From contig JAQGBZ010000351.1 in the NCBI GenBank assembly GCA_034687125.1, positions 1 to 64,000 on the forward strand: DNA of 64,000 nt. The letters run 5' to 3'. This stretch comes from Neelides folsomi (lineage: Eukaryota; Arthropoda; Collembola; Neelipleona; Neelidae). The notes under the pieces were generated by a model that worked only from the letters and a program-made list of their open reading frames with translations, made no database searches and was not told the origin of the DNA. Both the position numbers and the translations under genes were made by a program. Below are positions 1-13,042 of the stretch, piece by piece (position 1 is the first letter of the stretch; every line of letters begins with the position of its first letter).

Positions 1-34
1 ACCACCTTGCCCAAACACAGTACAAATCCATCTA

Positions 35-52
35 CCCCCCCCCCCCCCCCCC
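35..52. repeat. Poly-C homopolymer run (18 C)
   Basis: Eighteen consecutive C residues in otherwise AT-rich DNA. It may be a natural homopolymer or a sequencing or assembly artefact, and its length should be treated as uncertain. Confidence 0.8.
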
Positions 53-595
53 GCTTGGAAAATAATATATAAATATATCATCAATCAATCATCGGATTAT
101 CATTAATTTAAATGGCAGAACATTTTAACGAGCTTAAGTAAACGTTTGAATGTTAGGGAATCCCTAAACATTTTGTAACGAGTGACTATTTCCTGTAATT
201 CTTATTTACACTTCACGTCTATACGTCACATCACAAAACGAAGAAGGGAGAAAAGGAGAATCCGGAGAATCACTTTCACCAATTTCACCGCATTTAACAT
301 TTCTTCTTTCTTTTCTCATTATCTGAAAAACACAGGTGAGTTGAATATAAATCTAATTTACTCAATCTCATTTTTAACTTTTAAATGACATTATCTTGCA
401 TTATAAGTATAAAAAGTAATTTTTCTTTCAACATCAATATATCGAAAATACAATTTTTCTTTTTTTCCCAAAACTTTCGTCATTTATCTTATAATTTTAC
501 CTCTACATTATTTATAAAATAGAACCACGACCAGGATATTATTGAAGAATATTTAATTCGTTGATAAACTTATAATATTATTATTTATTTCAGTC

Positions 596-2195
596 ATGGA
601 CACTGCCTGTTTTATCTGCGCCAGTTGGGACACCGAGATTGTGAATTACAATTTAGTCAGTGGGTTCAACAAGGACAAGATCGCCGACGATTTTTGTTTC
701 GCTCTTGGAATCCCCAACAGTTTCTTTGCCACTGAACTGAAGACTTCCTCCCTCTGCTTCTCATGCATCTTCATGTTGAAGGATGTATCAGAAGTCGCCA
801 ATTCATTCAGAGCCGCTTCCAGCAAGTTTCAATATATGAAATCGAAGCTCATCGATACCATAAAGAATGCCCAGATTGACTCTGTCTCTCAAGACACTCC
901 CAAGACGAAGAACTTCCAGTCAGATGTTCTGAAGGAAATGTTCGTTAAATCCAAGGCTCATTACAGATTTAGAGATAAAATAATTAAACGTGAGTAAAAA
1001 TCATGAATTATGCAATTATCTACTATAAAATCTAAAATTATCCTAATTATCTTATAATATTGACAATTATTTAAATTCAATTTTTAATTATCTAATTTTA
1101 AACAATTATCCAATTTAATTTTCAGGCCTCGGTAATTCGGAGCATCAGAGTACAAACAATTCACTCTTGGAACTCACATTTCCTCGAATTTCTTCAACAC
1201 CAATATCCGTAAAACCAAGGGCACATTCTCGCAATGCGTCAACGGTCAGTGATTCAGAAGAAAACAACACGATTCCCAAATCAGTTGTCCCTGCTTCAAT
1301 TTCTTCTAAAGTCAATGGCACTCCCAATATCCATCAGCGATCCCTCACGATCCCTACGAAAACACCAAAGGATAGAATTGAAATGTTCAAGAAGCAAGCG
1401 AAGAAAGAGAGATGGGCCAATATATTCCAAGACACCAGGCTACAACGAGAGAAAAAGCGACGAAGCGACAAAACTAAGAATAAGTCAAGCAAAGTTTCTC
1501 CAAAATCAACTGTGAAAAATTCTTCATCAAATTCTTCAAATGAGCATCTTCCACGGAAATGTAGTGCTGACCGATCGATTCCTAAGCCTTCTGCATCCAT
1601 TGTTCCGATTTCAAAAGCTCCTCAAACTTCTCTTCAAGAGACCCAAGTAGTTGAGATTCCAAATACTGGGACTTCTTCTATTCCTTCACTTTCTTCATCA
1701 GTTATCATAATTTCGTCTCGCTCATCGGCAGTTTCAAAATCTCCCATTAAATCCACCCCGAAATATCCTAAACCATTGAAAGATCAAACAAAGATTTCGA
1801 CTTCTTCACCTCGTCCAACTTCAGCTAAAAAGGATACTTATGAATCTAGTGGATCCGCTACGAATAGTTTGCGAGAACTATGGCTAGAAGCCATCAGTCG
1901 ATTACCATTAGGCGTGAGAAGAAAAACATTTGCTGGAGGAAATTTCAAACTTGTGAAGTCAATTGTCATTGACAGAAAAGTAGAAGAAAGAAATATTTCA
2001 GCCTATATGAAGAAATTGGAAAAGCCATGTGGTGTGGGGAAGAAGAAGAAGACGAAAGAGGTGGAAGGCGATGTCGATTCTGAGGTAAAGATTCCGAAGC
2101 GGAAGGAAAAATGTATCCATTGTGACATGTTTTTTGTCGGTCTTCTTTCGCATATCAGACGAGCCCATCCAACAAAGGTCTCAGGTTCATTCTAG
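596..2195 (+). CDS. ZAD-type zinc-finger protein with one C-terminal C2H2 finger
   Basis: Two coding exons, 596-989 and 1126-2195, joined in phase 1, give 487 aa. A non-coding 5' exon probably ends at 335 (CACAG|GTGAG) and splices to 594 (TTTCAG|TCATGG), which supports the ATG at 596. Residues 1-95 look like a ZAD: paired cysteines CFIC at the N terminus and CFSC about 55 residues later. This arthropod domain usually mediates dimerisation of nuclear DNA-binding proteins. The middle is Ser/Lys-rich and probably disordered. The C terminus carries one finger, CIHC...HIRRAH, with a loop shorter than usual. Two paralogues in this window (6262, 22039) share the ZAD and the intron directly after it, at the same phase. 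Likely nuclear; with one finger the DNA specificity is unclear. The target is unknown. Confidence 0.8.
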
Positions 2196-3053
2196 TATAT
2201 ACGATGATTAATTTTCTTCATTTCTTATTAAATGCTCAACTCCATTTCTATTTAAATATTTATTAACTTTTCACTTTCACTGTAGGTAAGTTTTCAATAA
2301 TTTAAGAAAATGTCTATTTTTTGATCAATTTCAAAATATTTCTTATTAGACTTTAACTATATTTTGTCATTTAATAATTAATTTTTACATCTCTACCAGT
2401 TATGAATCATACAGATTATACATAATTAGCTTAATGAATTTATAAGTTATTTAAAGTTTAATTTTTTAATATTTTCTATTTTTCCAAGAATGTACTTAAA
2501 AATATTTTTTCTTCATGAACTATTCATTTCAAGTTTATAATTAATTAGGTTTACCAAAACTATTTCGAATAAAATGTAAATATGTAATAATTAATTAAAT
2601 CAATTTGCAATAATCTTGCGCTTAAGATTTTTAATGAAATAAATCAAATCAAACTTTATTGAAATAAGACATTTTTACAAGTTTATTACAATATTCATAT
2701 TTTGGCTCATACATAATAATGTGACTAAGGGTAAAAATAAAATAATTGCACAATTGAAATACAAAACACATAACGGGCGATGTTGACTTCATTAATCTTT
2801 AATTTACTTAAAATGAGCAAATGACTTATAAATAATATTTATATCATTAAAACATTACCATACAATGCCTAAGTACATAAGAAATTGAACAAAAACATTA
2901 ATAAGTAATTTAAAATACTGGTTGGGTTTATAAAATTAAATTCATTAATCTGATTAGTCTTTATCTGCTAATAAATTCGTATAAATGAGAATTTTTAATT
3001 AGGTAAATTATGATATTTCCCAGTAATTTATAAATAATGGCACTAAAATGCTA
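2196..3053. other. Intergenic, AT-rich
   Basis: Convergent 3' ends of the ZAD gene and the epimerase gene. An AATAAA on the minus strand near 2656-2662 could serve as the polyadenylation signal of the epimerase. Nothing else recognised. Confidence 0.6.
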
Positions 3054-5442
3054 TCAGTTGTGAGCTGCTCTTTTCCCGTCCATGTAGGCGATCCATCGTT
3101 TGGCCACGGTGTGGAGGAAACTGTTGCTGCCTTCGCTTGGAAGCGTAGCGAGAGTGAGAAGTTGATTTATATGCGTCACGTGGTAATCAGCCCTGGCCAA
3201 ATTCGGAGGAATCCCCGGATATCCCCAATGTCTGAGATCATACAAACTCCCGCTTCCGGTGTCGTACAAAGGAAGAAGATTCTTTAGTGACTCAAAGCCT
3301 TCTTCGAAAAGTTGGGCTGCTTCTCCCGCTTCTAATTATCCAAAAAATATTAAAAAATATTAAGTTTTAACAACCTTTTAAATTAAAGTTTATAATAAAT
3401 CATTGATTAATAATTATTGATTAATAATTGTAATTATGAAAAAATAATATTTAAAATTAAATTGTTGTATATTATATAATTAGATAAATTTTAACCATTA
3501 AGAGAAGATTTCGATGCATCGTAGAGACCAAGTAGAGAATAAATGAATCCATTGAGGACGAGGGTTGGTGGAGAAGTTGGATATTCTTCATACCATGGGA
3601 GCCCCCTGACTTCAGCTCGAACTCCTCCATCACCGCCGTCTTTACGGAACAACCCCAAAGCGTTTCCCACACCTGTTCCATATTTCTCTTCCCCGGTCAA
3701 AGCAAAAGCTCGTGTGAGAAGAGAAATCCCATGGCCGACTCCCATCGCTGACTGCCATCCGGGTTCCAAAGTAGGGGGAAATTCCGCTCCGAATTTCCTC
3801 TTGACTGGAATTGGCCATCCGCCGTTTTTCCCTTGATTTCGCTCGAGCCAATCGGCCGCTTGGAGGAATTGGGCTCGATGTTCTTGATTCGCCAGACTCA
3901 GCTCGTCGATCCAACACGGACCTTCGATTTGTACGTATAAAGGAATTAATTTGCTCCGAGCAATTTTTCGTCCTTTTCGCCCTTTTTGTACGTCAACGGC
4001 GAGATCTCGGACGACTTCGCGCCATTCGTTGCTTTCCCCTAACCCGTACCAAATGTCCTCTTGGATTGTTTTGATGAGGAAATCCTGGGAATTGTAATGA
4101 ACGTTAAACGTCTCGGAATCGTGTTTAAGCGTCAGTGCCAATGAACCATTTCCATCCGTTTTCCACAAAAATCGAAGAACAAGAGATGACTTTTTGCTTA
4201 ACGTTAACCGCCAACCTGGGAATTAAAATAATAATTATAATTAATAATAATAAAAATCAAATTAATTAATTAACTATATTTGTTTTAATTTTACTAACTT
4301 GTATTTGGAGGAACGTAAAGCGCAATATCATGAGAATCTTTCGAAGTTTGCTTTCGAGACAATTCTCCAAAGCCTTTGACTCTTTCCCATGTTCCGACTA
4401 TTGTATCTCCGTCCTCGAGGATTTTCCTCACTGAATCTCCCTCGACCTTCCATTTTGAGTAATGAGAAAGACCGAACTGGGATATTTGTACAGGGTAGTA
4501 AAATCCCCGAATATCCCATTGAGTCGAGACGGGGACACCTGAACCGGCGACGCATTTGACCCGTTCACGTCCTTCCACATTGTAATTAGCAAAATACATG
4601 AAAGGGCCAAGTGGATCGTAAGGGCCGGTTGGTTCGATGATTTTCCCTTCGACATGAATCCATTCGAAAAGTGTTGGGCCTTTCATTTTCCCAGTTATCT
4701 GAAATTAATTAAATGAAGATTTAAAATACAATAAATCATACAATTCTTAATAATTAGATCTTAGACATAATGTGGACCCAAATAGCTAATCATTAGTTGT
4801 AATATAAAGATAATATAAGTAGATTTATTAATATTGAATGGATTTAATGAAATTTTATTACCTCAAAATATTTATGAATGAAAGTAAAAGGAATAAAGAC
4901 ATCGCCTTTGGTGTCCTTTTTACAAGCAATGAATTCACTTCCGTGGTTGATGTCGCATTGGATTTCCGTAATGGCACAGCTTCCCTTTCCATCTCCTTTA
5001 TTCCCCGTTTCCTCTCCCTCATCTTCGAATGGATATTCAACAATTTCTTCATTTTTGATCAATTTATCGTCTTCGGCAATTGCATTCAAATCTGCAACTA
5101 TCTCAGACTTTGGTAAAAACACAAATTAGTTAAAATCATTAAAACATTCTTAAATCCATAAGTATTTTGTTAAATATTAATTAAAACATCGATAACAGAA
5201 AATTATTTTATCGTAAGCACATAAAGGAGTGTCTTTACTCTTATAATCAAATATCCATTTATATTGCATGATACTTTATGAACATTTTGTTAAATACGGA
5301 CCTTTTTAAAAGATTTTGTTGACTGAGCGGCTTGAATCTGGTGTAAAACAGAAGTTCTTGTGGAGATAAAGTGAAGGATGATTGTAACCGCTCCAAACAA
5401 TAAAAGAAAAATGAAATTCTTGAAGCTAAACACCTTCTTCAT
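3054..5442 (-). CDS. GLCE: D-glucuronyl C5-epimerase (heparan sulfate)
   Basis: Five minus-strand exons: 5442-5302, 5107-4862, 4698-4299, 4215-3496 and 3331-3054, with phases consistent throughout, giving 594 aa (human GLCE is about 617). The enzyme converts glucuronate to iduronate in nascent heparan sulfate in the Golgi. Exon 1 encodes a short cytosolic tail and a signal anchor (about residues 10-27), as expected for a type II Golgi protein. Recognisable family blocks are [27 protein letters not shown] with [19 protein letters not shown] and, near the C terminus, [15 protein letters not shown]. The last two hold the tyrosines implicated in catalysis in the vertebrate enzyme. The C terminus ends RAAHN, like vertebrate enzymes. 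No defect is visible. Confident assignment. Confidence 0.95.
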
Positions 5443-6261
5443 TATTAAGTCACAATCTCAATTATTTTTTCCCGACAATGTGTCACATTTCTTCTCTGCC
5501 TTCATCTCCTTTCCAGTACTTTCCTCCTCTAAATTCATAAATAAAGTTTAAAGTTCTAATTATTAAAAGATATTTTGTCAATATAATAGCTAACAATACA
5601 ATAGGACTTGGTGAGATTAGGTAAGTTAAAAATAAAATCTGATAAAATTCCCAAAATGCAAACCTTCTTTTGGGAGCTTGACAAGAGGAAATAAATGGTT
5701 TTAAAAGGAAGACAAGCAAGAAGTCATTAGAAAGATATTATATCCCAACTTTCAAGAACGATGTGATAATTGTAATTAACTTGATTAGAATTTATATTGT
5801 TTAATGTTTATCACAACATTTTCTTATCATTTCTTTCTTCTCCACTTGCACTTTATCAAATGGACATACAGGAAAGTTGAGGAATTGGAAGGGGGGATTA
5901 AAAGGAGAAACACCAAACCGCCATGCTTAAACTTTTAAACAAACTCAAATAAATTTATAGTTTATATTTGTTTTATAATTTATAACAAACTTACAATTTG
6001 TAAATTACAATAAAAGTCAATTTGGGATTTCATTTGATTCATGATTGATATACTTGATAGAATTAATTTTCAGTCATATTTAACCTACTGAAAAGAAAAT
6101 TAATAATGAATTGAAGTCCAAAAGTAAGTTTACATAAATAAAGTAAATTACCCTCCCGTAATTTAATGTTAAATATATTATTTATTAATTTTTGATTCGT
6201 TGATTTTTCTCAACTATAGTCTATTTTACTAATGACAAGAACCGTTTTATATTTTTACAGA
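5443..6261. other. Divergent intergenic region
   Basis: Lies between the 5' end of the minus-strand epimerase and the plus-strand ZAD gene, so it should hold both promoters. The acceptor TTTTTACAG just before 6261 implies that a non-coding 5' exon of the ZAD gene lies within it. No gene is visible. Confidence 0.55.
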
Positions 6262-8767
6262 ATGGCAACAACACTTGGAATTGACGAGTGCAGTTTCTGC
6301 CTCCTTCAAGATTCGCAAGATCCGAATCAAGTACAAAAGTTTAGTCGTTTATCCGGTCGGAGTCGAGATTATTTCGCTAAAGGCTTCTGCTCTATCCTTA
6401 ACCTTCCTCATTTGCCCTACCATGAAGAAATTCTGGATTTGCCATTTTGCCTTTCTTGCTATAACATCATCCGATCGGCTACTTTCATTATCAAGAAATT
6501 GGACGAGTTTAAACTGAAGGCCATTAAGACTCGAAATGAAATTGAAGAGCTCATCACTAAAGGACAAAATGAAGCAAACTTGAGAAGTTCTTTATTACCA
6601 AACAACGACTCCGTTTTTGATCCTCCTCAATATCCATCATTCAATTTTAGGCAAAAAATTATTTCAAGTAAGTTATAAAAATTTATTTATTTATAAATAT
6701 TATTTACAAAGCTAAACGATATTTGACTTTGATACAACATTTCGATTCATATTAAAACTGCAATGATATTTAGGGCTCAATATTCCCACTGGTGAAGGAC
6801 AAAATTCCCAATACGAACAAATTGAAATTGAAATATTGCCAGATTCAGAAATCGAAATCCTTCAGGATCCAGAATCACACAACTTCTCCGACACCCAACA
6901 AGAAAATGAGTCTGAATCACAAAATTCTGAAACACCTCCAGAAGAAACACAAATGATTCGACTAATTTCAACAGAAGATCAAACCATAATTCACCAACTT
7001 ACACTCTCTCCACACCGGTTAGATCAGACAACTTCAAACGCTGAAAATGACTCCCTGGGTTCCATAAACATTAAGACTGAAATTGACGTAGATGAATTTT
7101 CAAACCCAAATTCCCCTCTAGATGAACTTGTCCAGTCAGATGAAGATTTCCACCCCGAAGACACCGAATCAGAAAGTGAAACTCGGCCAATCACCCTCCC
7201 CATAAAACGAAGAGGAAGACCAAAAAGTAAACAACGTTCAGTGAAAAATTCAAAAATTAAGAAACTTTCCGCCGAGGAAATCGAAATATTGAAAAATGAA
7301 GCCTTGCAGATGAATTTATCATTGAGATTGAAAAGAGTGGAGGAAATGAGTCATACAGAAATCGAAAGTGAAAAATTGAAAAGTAATAGGAAGACACCTG
7401 CGTTTATACACAAAAATACTTTAAGTGGACGAGTCAAATATCAAATTAAGGGGTCAAAGTATAAATGCTTGGCAAAAGGCTGTGGGAAATTATTCGATAA
7501 GAAAACATGGGATAATCATGTTTGGCTCCACCAACCCATACAACTTAAGTGTCCAATCTGCTCAATGAAAATTAATTATCCTCTAAATCTCCGACGTCAC
7601 CTTGCACAACAACATGAAGAAAAGGACACAAAGGTTTTCGAGGAATATATGAAAAATTATTTACTGCAAAATCCAACAGCTCCTAATTTTCGCCTGTCGG
7701 GGAAAACCGCCCAATCTGACCATCAATACACAAGAACCCCTAAGGACACTTCAAATTCAAAAGACTCCCAAGCAGACGAAGAACTAAATGAAAAGAAAAG
7801 ATGTCCAGAATGTGGTCGTTCGGTAAAAGTCCGGAATTATGAAAAACATATGGAAGTTCATTACAATCGAGATTTTCCTTGTGATGTTTGTGGGAAATCG
7901 TTTCCGAATTTGAGAGCTTGCAAAAGCCACAAGAAGGTTGTCCATACAGAAGACGTTTTGACCTGCGAACATTGCGGAATCTGTTTCAAAACCTTGTATA
8001 ATTTGAAATCTCACATTGAGCTCAAACATGAAGAACCAGAACCAAAGTTCAAATGTGATGAGTGTGAATATTCATCAGTGAAGCGTTACCAGCTGGATCG
8101 GCACAAACGATCGCATTCCAACAATAAATTATTTCATTGTACAATTGGTAGTTGTGATAAAGGCTACAAACACAAGCACGAGCTGATGGAACATTTGCGA
8201 GTTCACACAGGAGAAAAACCTTATGTTTGTGTTCATTGTGGAAGAGGGTTTCGAACCAGACAGCTTTTAAGAGTTCATGAACAAATTCATTCAAAGGAAG
8301 AATCCCATGTTTGTCCATTGTGCCAGAAATCATTTAAAGTCTTCCATTATTTGTACGTTCATGTACGGAAGCATAAAGAGAGCGATGAAGCGAGGGGAAT
8401 TGAAAATTCTCTTGCTGTGGATGCAATGCTACAGATCTCAAGATCGAGAGCCAATTACAAAAAACCGCCCAAATTCACGCCTACGAAATCTCAACCTCAT
8501 GCGAAAAAGAAGGCGGAAAAAGATAAAAAGATTGTTGAAGAGAAAGTTAGAAAGAAAAGGACCCTTGAAATTAAATTGAAACCACGGAATAGGAAGAAAA
8601 AGGTCAAGGTCGTTAAAGAAGTGGAAGTACAAGAAGTTTGCACGTTGGAGCAAATTTATCCGGTGGAGACAATTGAATATGAATTTGAAGAAATTTATGA
8701 ATCACAAGAAGTTGAAGAGGAAACGAATATTGTCTTGGCTGAAGTTACTGAAGTTGAAGTTGAATAG
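6262..8767 (+). CDS. ZAD-type C2H2 zinc-finger transcription factor, about nine fingers
   Basis: Exons 6262-6667 and 6774-8767 give 799 aa. The start is the first ATG after the acceptor at 6260. ZAD: CSFC near residue 10 and CLSC about 60 residues later. After the intron come an acidic, Ser/Glu-rich stretch, an AT-hook-like RRGRPKSK (about residue 257) and about nine C2H2 fingers in the middle and second half. Two begin CLAKGC and CPIC; later ones include FPCDVCGKSF, LTCEHCG and YVCVHCGRGF. One pair is joined by the classic TGEKPY linker. The C terminus is Lys/Arg-rich and then Glu-rich. Family knowledge: ZAD proteins dimerise through the N terminus and bind DNA through the finger array. Target genes cannot be inferred. 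Same intron site and phase as the other ZAD genes here. Confidence 0.9.
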
Positions 8768-9076
8768 CGTTATTTTACTACATTAAAACCCACACTATAA
8801 TTAACGTTAACTTCATGTTTTGTTAGGTGTAATAATTTTAATTTTTAAAATTTTTATTGAGCATTCAAAATCGCAAATAATTTTGTAAGTATCTTCTTAT
8901 TTTCAGTGACCGTTTTATTGGAGTTGAATTCAATTCGATTGAGAATTTCTTAAACATTTTTGTGTTTAAAACACCGTAGGAACTTTTGTTTTTTCAATTC
9001 CATATTTTGATGTTTTTTGAATTACGTTTTCAATCTTCGATTATTGTGATTTCGCGATATTTTGATTCGATTCGCG

Positions 9077-10520
9077 ATGGAAGAAATGAAAGCAAAGAAA
9101 TTAGCCGGGGAGGGACTGAAGGAATTCTTCGTTCACCACTTTGACGCTGCTTTTCATTATCTCCTTGAAGAAGATGCAATTGAGGAATTGACCCACACTT
9201 TTGTAAGTTCAAAATTCCTTAATTCAATCAACATAATTAAAAATAATAATTTTGCCTTTTGGATTTTCGAAGATGCAAACTAATTATTTGGATTTGTTTG
9301 ATTTGTTTAATAGAACTACGAAGCGAAGGTTCTTCTCCTCTTTTCACTCTTCCCAGGATTCTTTTGTGGGCTTTTGAGTCTCTTGGACATTGACACTTCG
9401 ATCATCATTTGGTTTGCCGTCATTGGAACTTCCTACTTCATATCAAAAAACGAGGAGACGGATGAAGATGGAAAACCAATGTATGCGAACCAAGGAATTA
9501 CAACATCTTTCTTTTGGGTAATTGTATAATTAGTAGTTATTTAAAATTTTTTATATTTTATCTGTTATACAAATCCTATTTTGTTAACTTATCAAATAAA
9601 GTAATCAACAATTATTAATTAAATTGTTCCAGTATCGCTTTGGCTCAATCATCCTCGTCATTCTCGGACTAAACATCATGAAGATTTTCTTCCGGGCTTT
9701 GACTTTCGCTTTCGAGTCATTTCTCCTCAATTTCATTTTCGTCTCTTTCCTGAACGAGTATATATTATCTTTGACCTACTTGGGGATTTATCGTCTCATG
9801 ACCTCCATGTCAATCGCCACGATCATCAAGTTTGGACAACTTCTGAAAGATGACCAAATTCAAGATTTACCAATTGACGAGTACCAAGCAGGCCAACGTT
9901 ATGTGTTCAAAAAATTTAAGAAACCTTCAGAACCCCAAGCGGAAGAAGCTGTCCCAGAAACTAAATTAAAACCTGAACCAGATTCACAAACAGTTCAACA
10001 AGGCCAGTTTGAAGCTAATTCAGAAACTCCGCTAAAAGAAACAAAGGAAGAAACTGGAAAGGATGAGGAATTGTTTGTACAATTTAAAGCTCAACTTGCA
10101 GATGCTCTGTCTGAAAGCGAAGATGAATTTCATTCCGGTTTTCTGTCAGAATCAATTTTGGAGAATTTTGATGTCGAGGAAGTGAAGAAGGCCCAAGGAG
10201 ATCACAATTTCAAATTGGACCAAGATGAAGATGGCGATGGAGACGAAAAGACTGAAAAGGAAGACAATTCGGATGTTAATGAAGTGGAGAGTCGAGTATT
10301 ACAAGCACACAAAAGATTCATTCAATTGGTGAATGATGAGCCAGTCGAGAAATTGGCTGTGGATGTTCGAAGTGAGAGGTTTATGGGTTTTGGGAATTTC
10401 CTTCCTTTTCAGTCGTTCCTCAAAGCCAGTGGGAAATTGGTCCAGCAGACGGAGACCGAAGAGACAAACGAGAACGAGAAGGATCAGAATGAGATAGAAG
10501 ACTTTGGAGTCTTTGAATGA
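9077..10520 (+). CDS. Hairpin membrane protein with acidic cytosolic tail (reticulon-homology-like?)
   Basis: Exons 9077-9202, 9314-9517 and 9633-10520, all phase 0, give 405 aa. The N-terminal 40 residues are polar. Two long paired hydrophobic segments follow (about residues 45-85 and 112-165), separated by a short polar loop, then about 220 residues rich in Glu/Asp. The last residues read IEDFGVFE. Paired hairpins plus a disordered acidic tail resemble reticulon-homology proteins of the ER such as RETREG/ARL6IP1 types, but I do not recognise a family sequence signature. The short C-terminal acidic-aromatic peptide is only loosely like an Atg8-binding motif. Start: first ATG in frame; an upstream in-frame TTG is not needed. 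Confidence 0.6.
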
Positions 10521-10864
10521 AATTGTTAAAATAAGATATTTAACTATTTATGTGTTGATGTATGAGATTAAATCTGATTAGTTTTATTTGAACTTAATTA
10601 CTGATAAACGAAATGAATAAATACATTTATTTATAATAATAGGAAACCGTTTAATAATTAGCATTTTTAATTAATTTTTCACATTCGTTCATTCGTTCAT
10701 GAAATGAATGATTTGATTAGATTGGAATTTTTAAAATTTAAATTGCTCCTTGGTAATAGATTATTATTTTCACTTTTGAATATAAAATATGTGAATTTGA
10801 ACAAAGGATTTTTTAACTTTAACTTTTCACTTACTCATTGTTGGTTAACGAAGTAGTCATCAAC

Positions 10865-13042
10865 ATGGGTTGTTTCTTTTCCAAGTTTTTCGGTGGCAAA
10901 GGCAAACAAAAGAAAAGGGAAAATGAGGCGGTCGAAATCCACCAGGAAGAAGAAATAAAAGTCGAAGTTCAAGTCGAAACTCCGAAAGTTGAGTCATTTC
11001 AATTGGTGAACAATGAAATTGAAATTGAAGCCGAAACTCCCAAAGTTCTTCCTCTGGTTCTGGTTAGCAAGAAACATATTGAACCAAAAAAGACTAGAAA
11101 GGACAAAGAGAAACAATTGGAGTTACAGATTGTGTACCAACTAAAAGAGTTTGACCAAAGCGTAAGTTTTTACACTTTAACTTTTAATATTAATAATTTG
11201 TTCTTACAATATTTACAATAAAACATTAGCTTAAAAATCGATTTATTCTAAATAATAAAATTTATTTTATCTATTATTTAATTTACTTCAGATCATCGCA
11301 ACCATACTCGGATTCGTCCACAACAATCAACTGCTTAAATGTCGAATTCTCAATTCTCTCTGGAAATCCGAAGTGGACCGAATTGCCCAGGAAATGATTT
11401 CCAAAAAGTTGATCGAGTTCAAATCCGTCGTCGATGCAAAAGACTTCTTACAATTCGGCAAGGTCCAACTCTGCAGTTCTTTCAAATGGAACCTTTACTA
11501 CTACGGGGACCTCTACGATCTCTTCATTAGAAAAATCGGAAAAGCAGCGAAATGTCTCGACTTGTCCAATCGCTTCATTTCCACCGAAGGATTCTCAATC
11601 GACCAAGTGCGGTTCGAAATGCTCCAGCTAGAACGCCCTGAGCCGATTTTCTCCAAATTTTATCAAAAGATCATCTTTGAGGATTTCCCCAATCTGGTCA
11701 AACTCTCCATTACGGACTCTTATTATCCAGACGGTACACAAGTGTTTGATGATGAGGAAACTCGGGAGAAGCTGTACGGGAAAGCCAAATTAACCTCATT
11801 GAAATGGCTATCCATTTCCATGTTTGCAGAAACGAGTCAAAATGATTGGCAAGTTTCAGATCGCATCCTTTTGGCCGCACCGAATCTCGAGGATGTGGAA
11901 GTGAAGATCAAAGGAGAAGAAAACTTCAGTACGGATACTTTCAGGATCATGAGCCGGGCGTTGAGGGCGATTTCAAAATACGCGTCACAAGTGGAGGGAT
12001 TCTACGTTTTTAGTTCTTTTCCGACCAAACTGCCTTTGGAGCATTGGAATGTTCGTGGGAAGGAAAATTTCCAGGCTTTGAAACTCAAACGATTGGAATT
12101 TCATGACAAGTAAAAAGTTAACGATAAAAATTAATTAAGAATAAGAATAGTCTTTATTTATAATTTTTAAATTATTAAAATATAACCTGTAGTTTGGTAA
12201 TTTTGAATTTAAGGATCTTCATGGCTGATTTAAGGAATTACTGGAAATTCTTCAGAGATGTGACGCCAATTTTTCAAACCATTGAAGAACTTCACTTCAC
12301 TTCCTTCAACCCTGAACGTCGATTGTGTTCTCTCTTCGTTGAGCAAAATTTGAATTTCCCGTTCTCTGGATTCGAGAAGTTGAGAGTTCTCCATGTTGAA
12401 TATCGAGTTGATGACAATGCACTGATTGAACTACAGGAAATTAACAGCCAATTTCCGTATCTTGAAAAACTCACCTTTACTCATTTGTCCCTTCCTGGGT
12501 CGCTTAAACTTTATCGTCCTTGGTCGCTTTTGAGGAAATTGACCCTTTTCAAGTTCCTCGTTGAATGGGAAACAATTGGGGAATTCAATTCATTTTTCAA
12601 ATCGCTTCGGACCTTCGCACCAAATCTTTGGCAATTCGCAATTGAATTTTCCAACGTTCCTACTTTTCTTCATCAGAGTGATCTCTTGCTTTATCCGTTT
12701 ATCACGTGGATGAGGAATAAATGGAAGCTGAGGAAATTCACCGTTGTTGACCCGCGGGAACTTTATTTTCATTGGGATTTGAGCGTGAAGGATAATTTGG
12801 GAATTTCATCTTTTGAGGATTTGAGCGACGAGGAAGGGAATTTCACAACGAAGAAAATCAAGCGACATTATTTGTTGGAAGCATTCCAATACACCTTCAA
12901 CGACTACTGTATGAAAGAGAAGAACAAGGAATTTGTCCTGTGGATCCTAAACACATTCCCTAACATTGAATTGGAATTTTTGAAAGAATTGCCAGGAGGA
13001 ATGGGATCTCCGAAAACAGAATTTCTTGTACTTTACGAATAA
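10865..13042 (+). CDS. F-box/LRR-like protein with N-terminal lipidation motif
   Basis: Exons 10865-11161, 11292-12109 and 12193-13042 (phases 0 and 2) give 654 aa. The N terminus MGCFFSKFF fits N-myristoylation at Gly2 with palmitoylation at Cys3, followed by a basic then acidic linker. Exon 2 opens with a degenerate F-box (IIATILGFVHNNQLLKCR, then LWKSEVDRIAQ). The remainder has irregular leucine-rich repeats such as FEDFPNLVKLSI and IEELHFTSFNPE. The F-box would recruit Skp1/Cul1 and the LRRs would bind a substrate; both roles are inferred. The paralogue at 61713-63721 has the same three-exon plan and phases but lacks the lipidation leader. The third exon has two in-frame acceptor candidates, 12193 and 12214, differing by 7 residues. 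Confidence 0.65.

Noticed and set aside
182-388. 68-codon open frame at the left end
   Set aside because: Overlaps a likely non-coding first exon with a donor at 336; low-complexity and without an ATG start.
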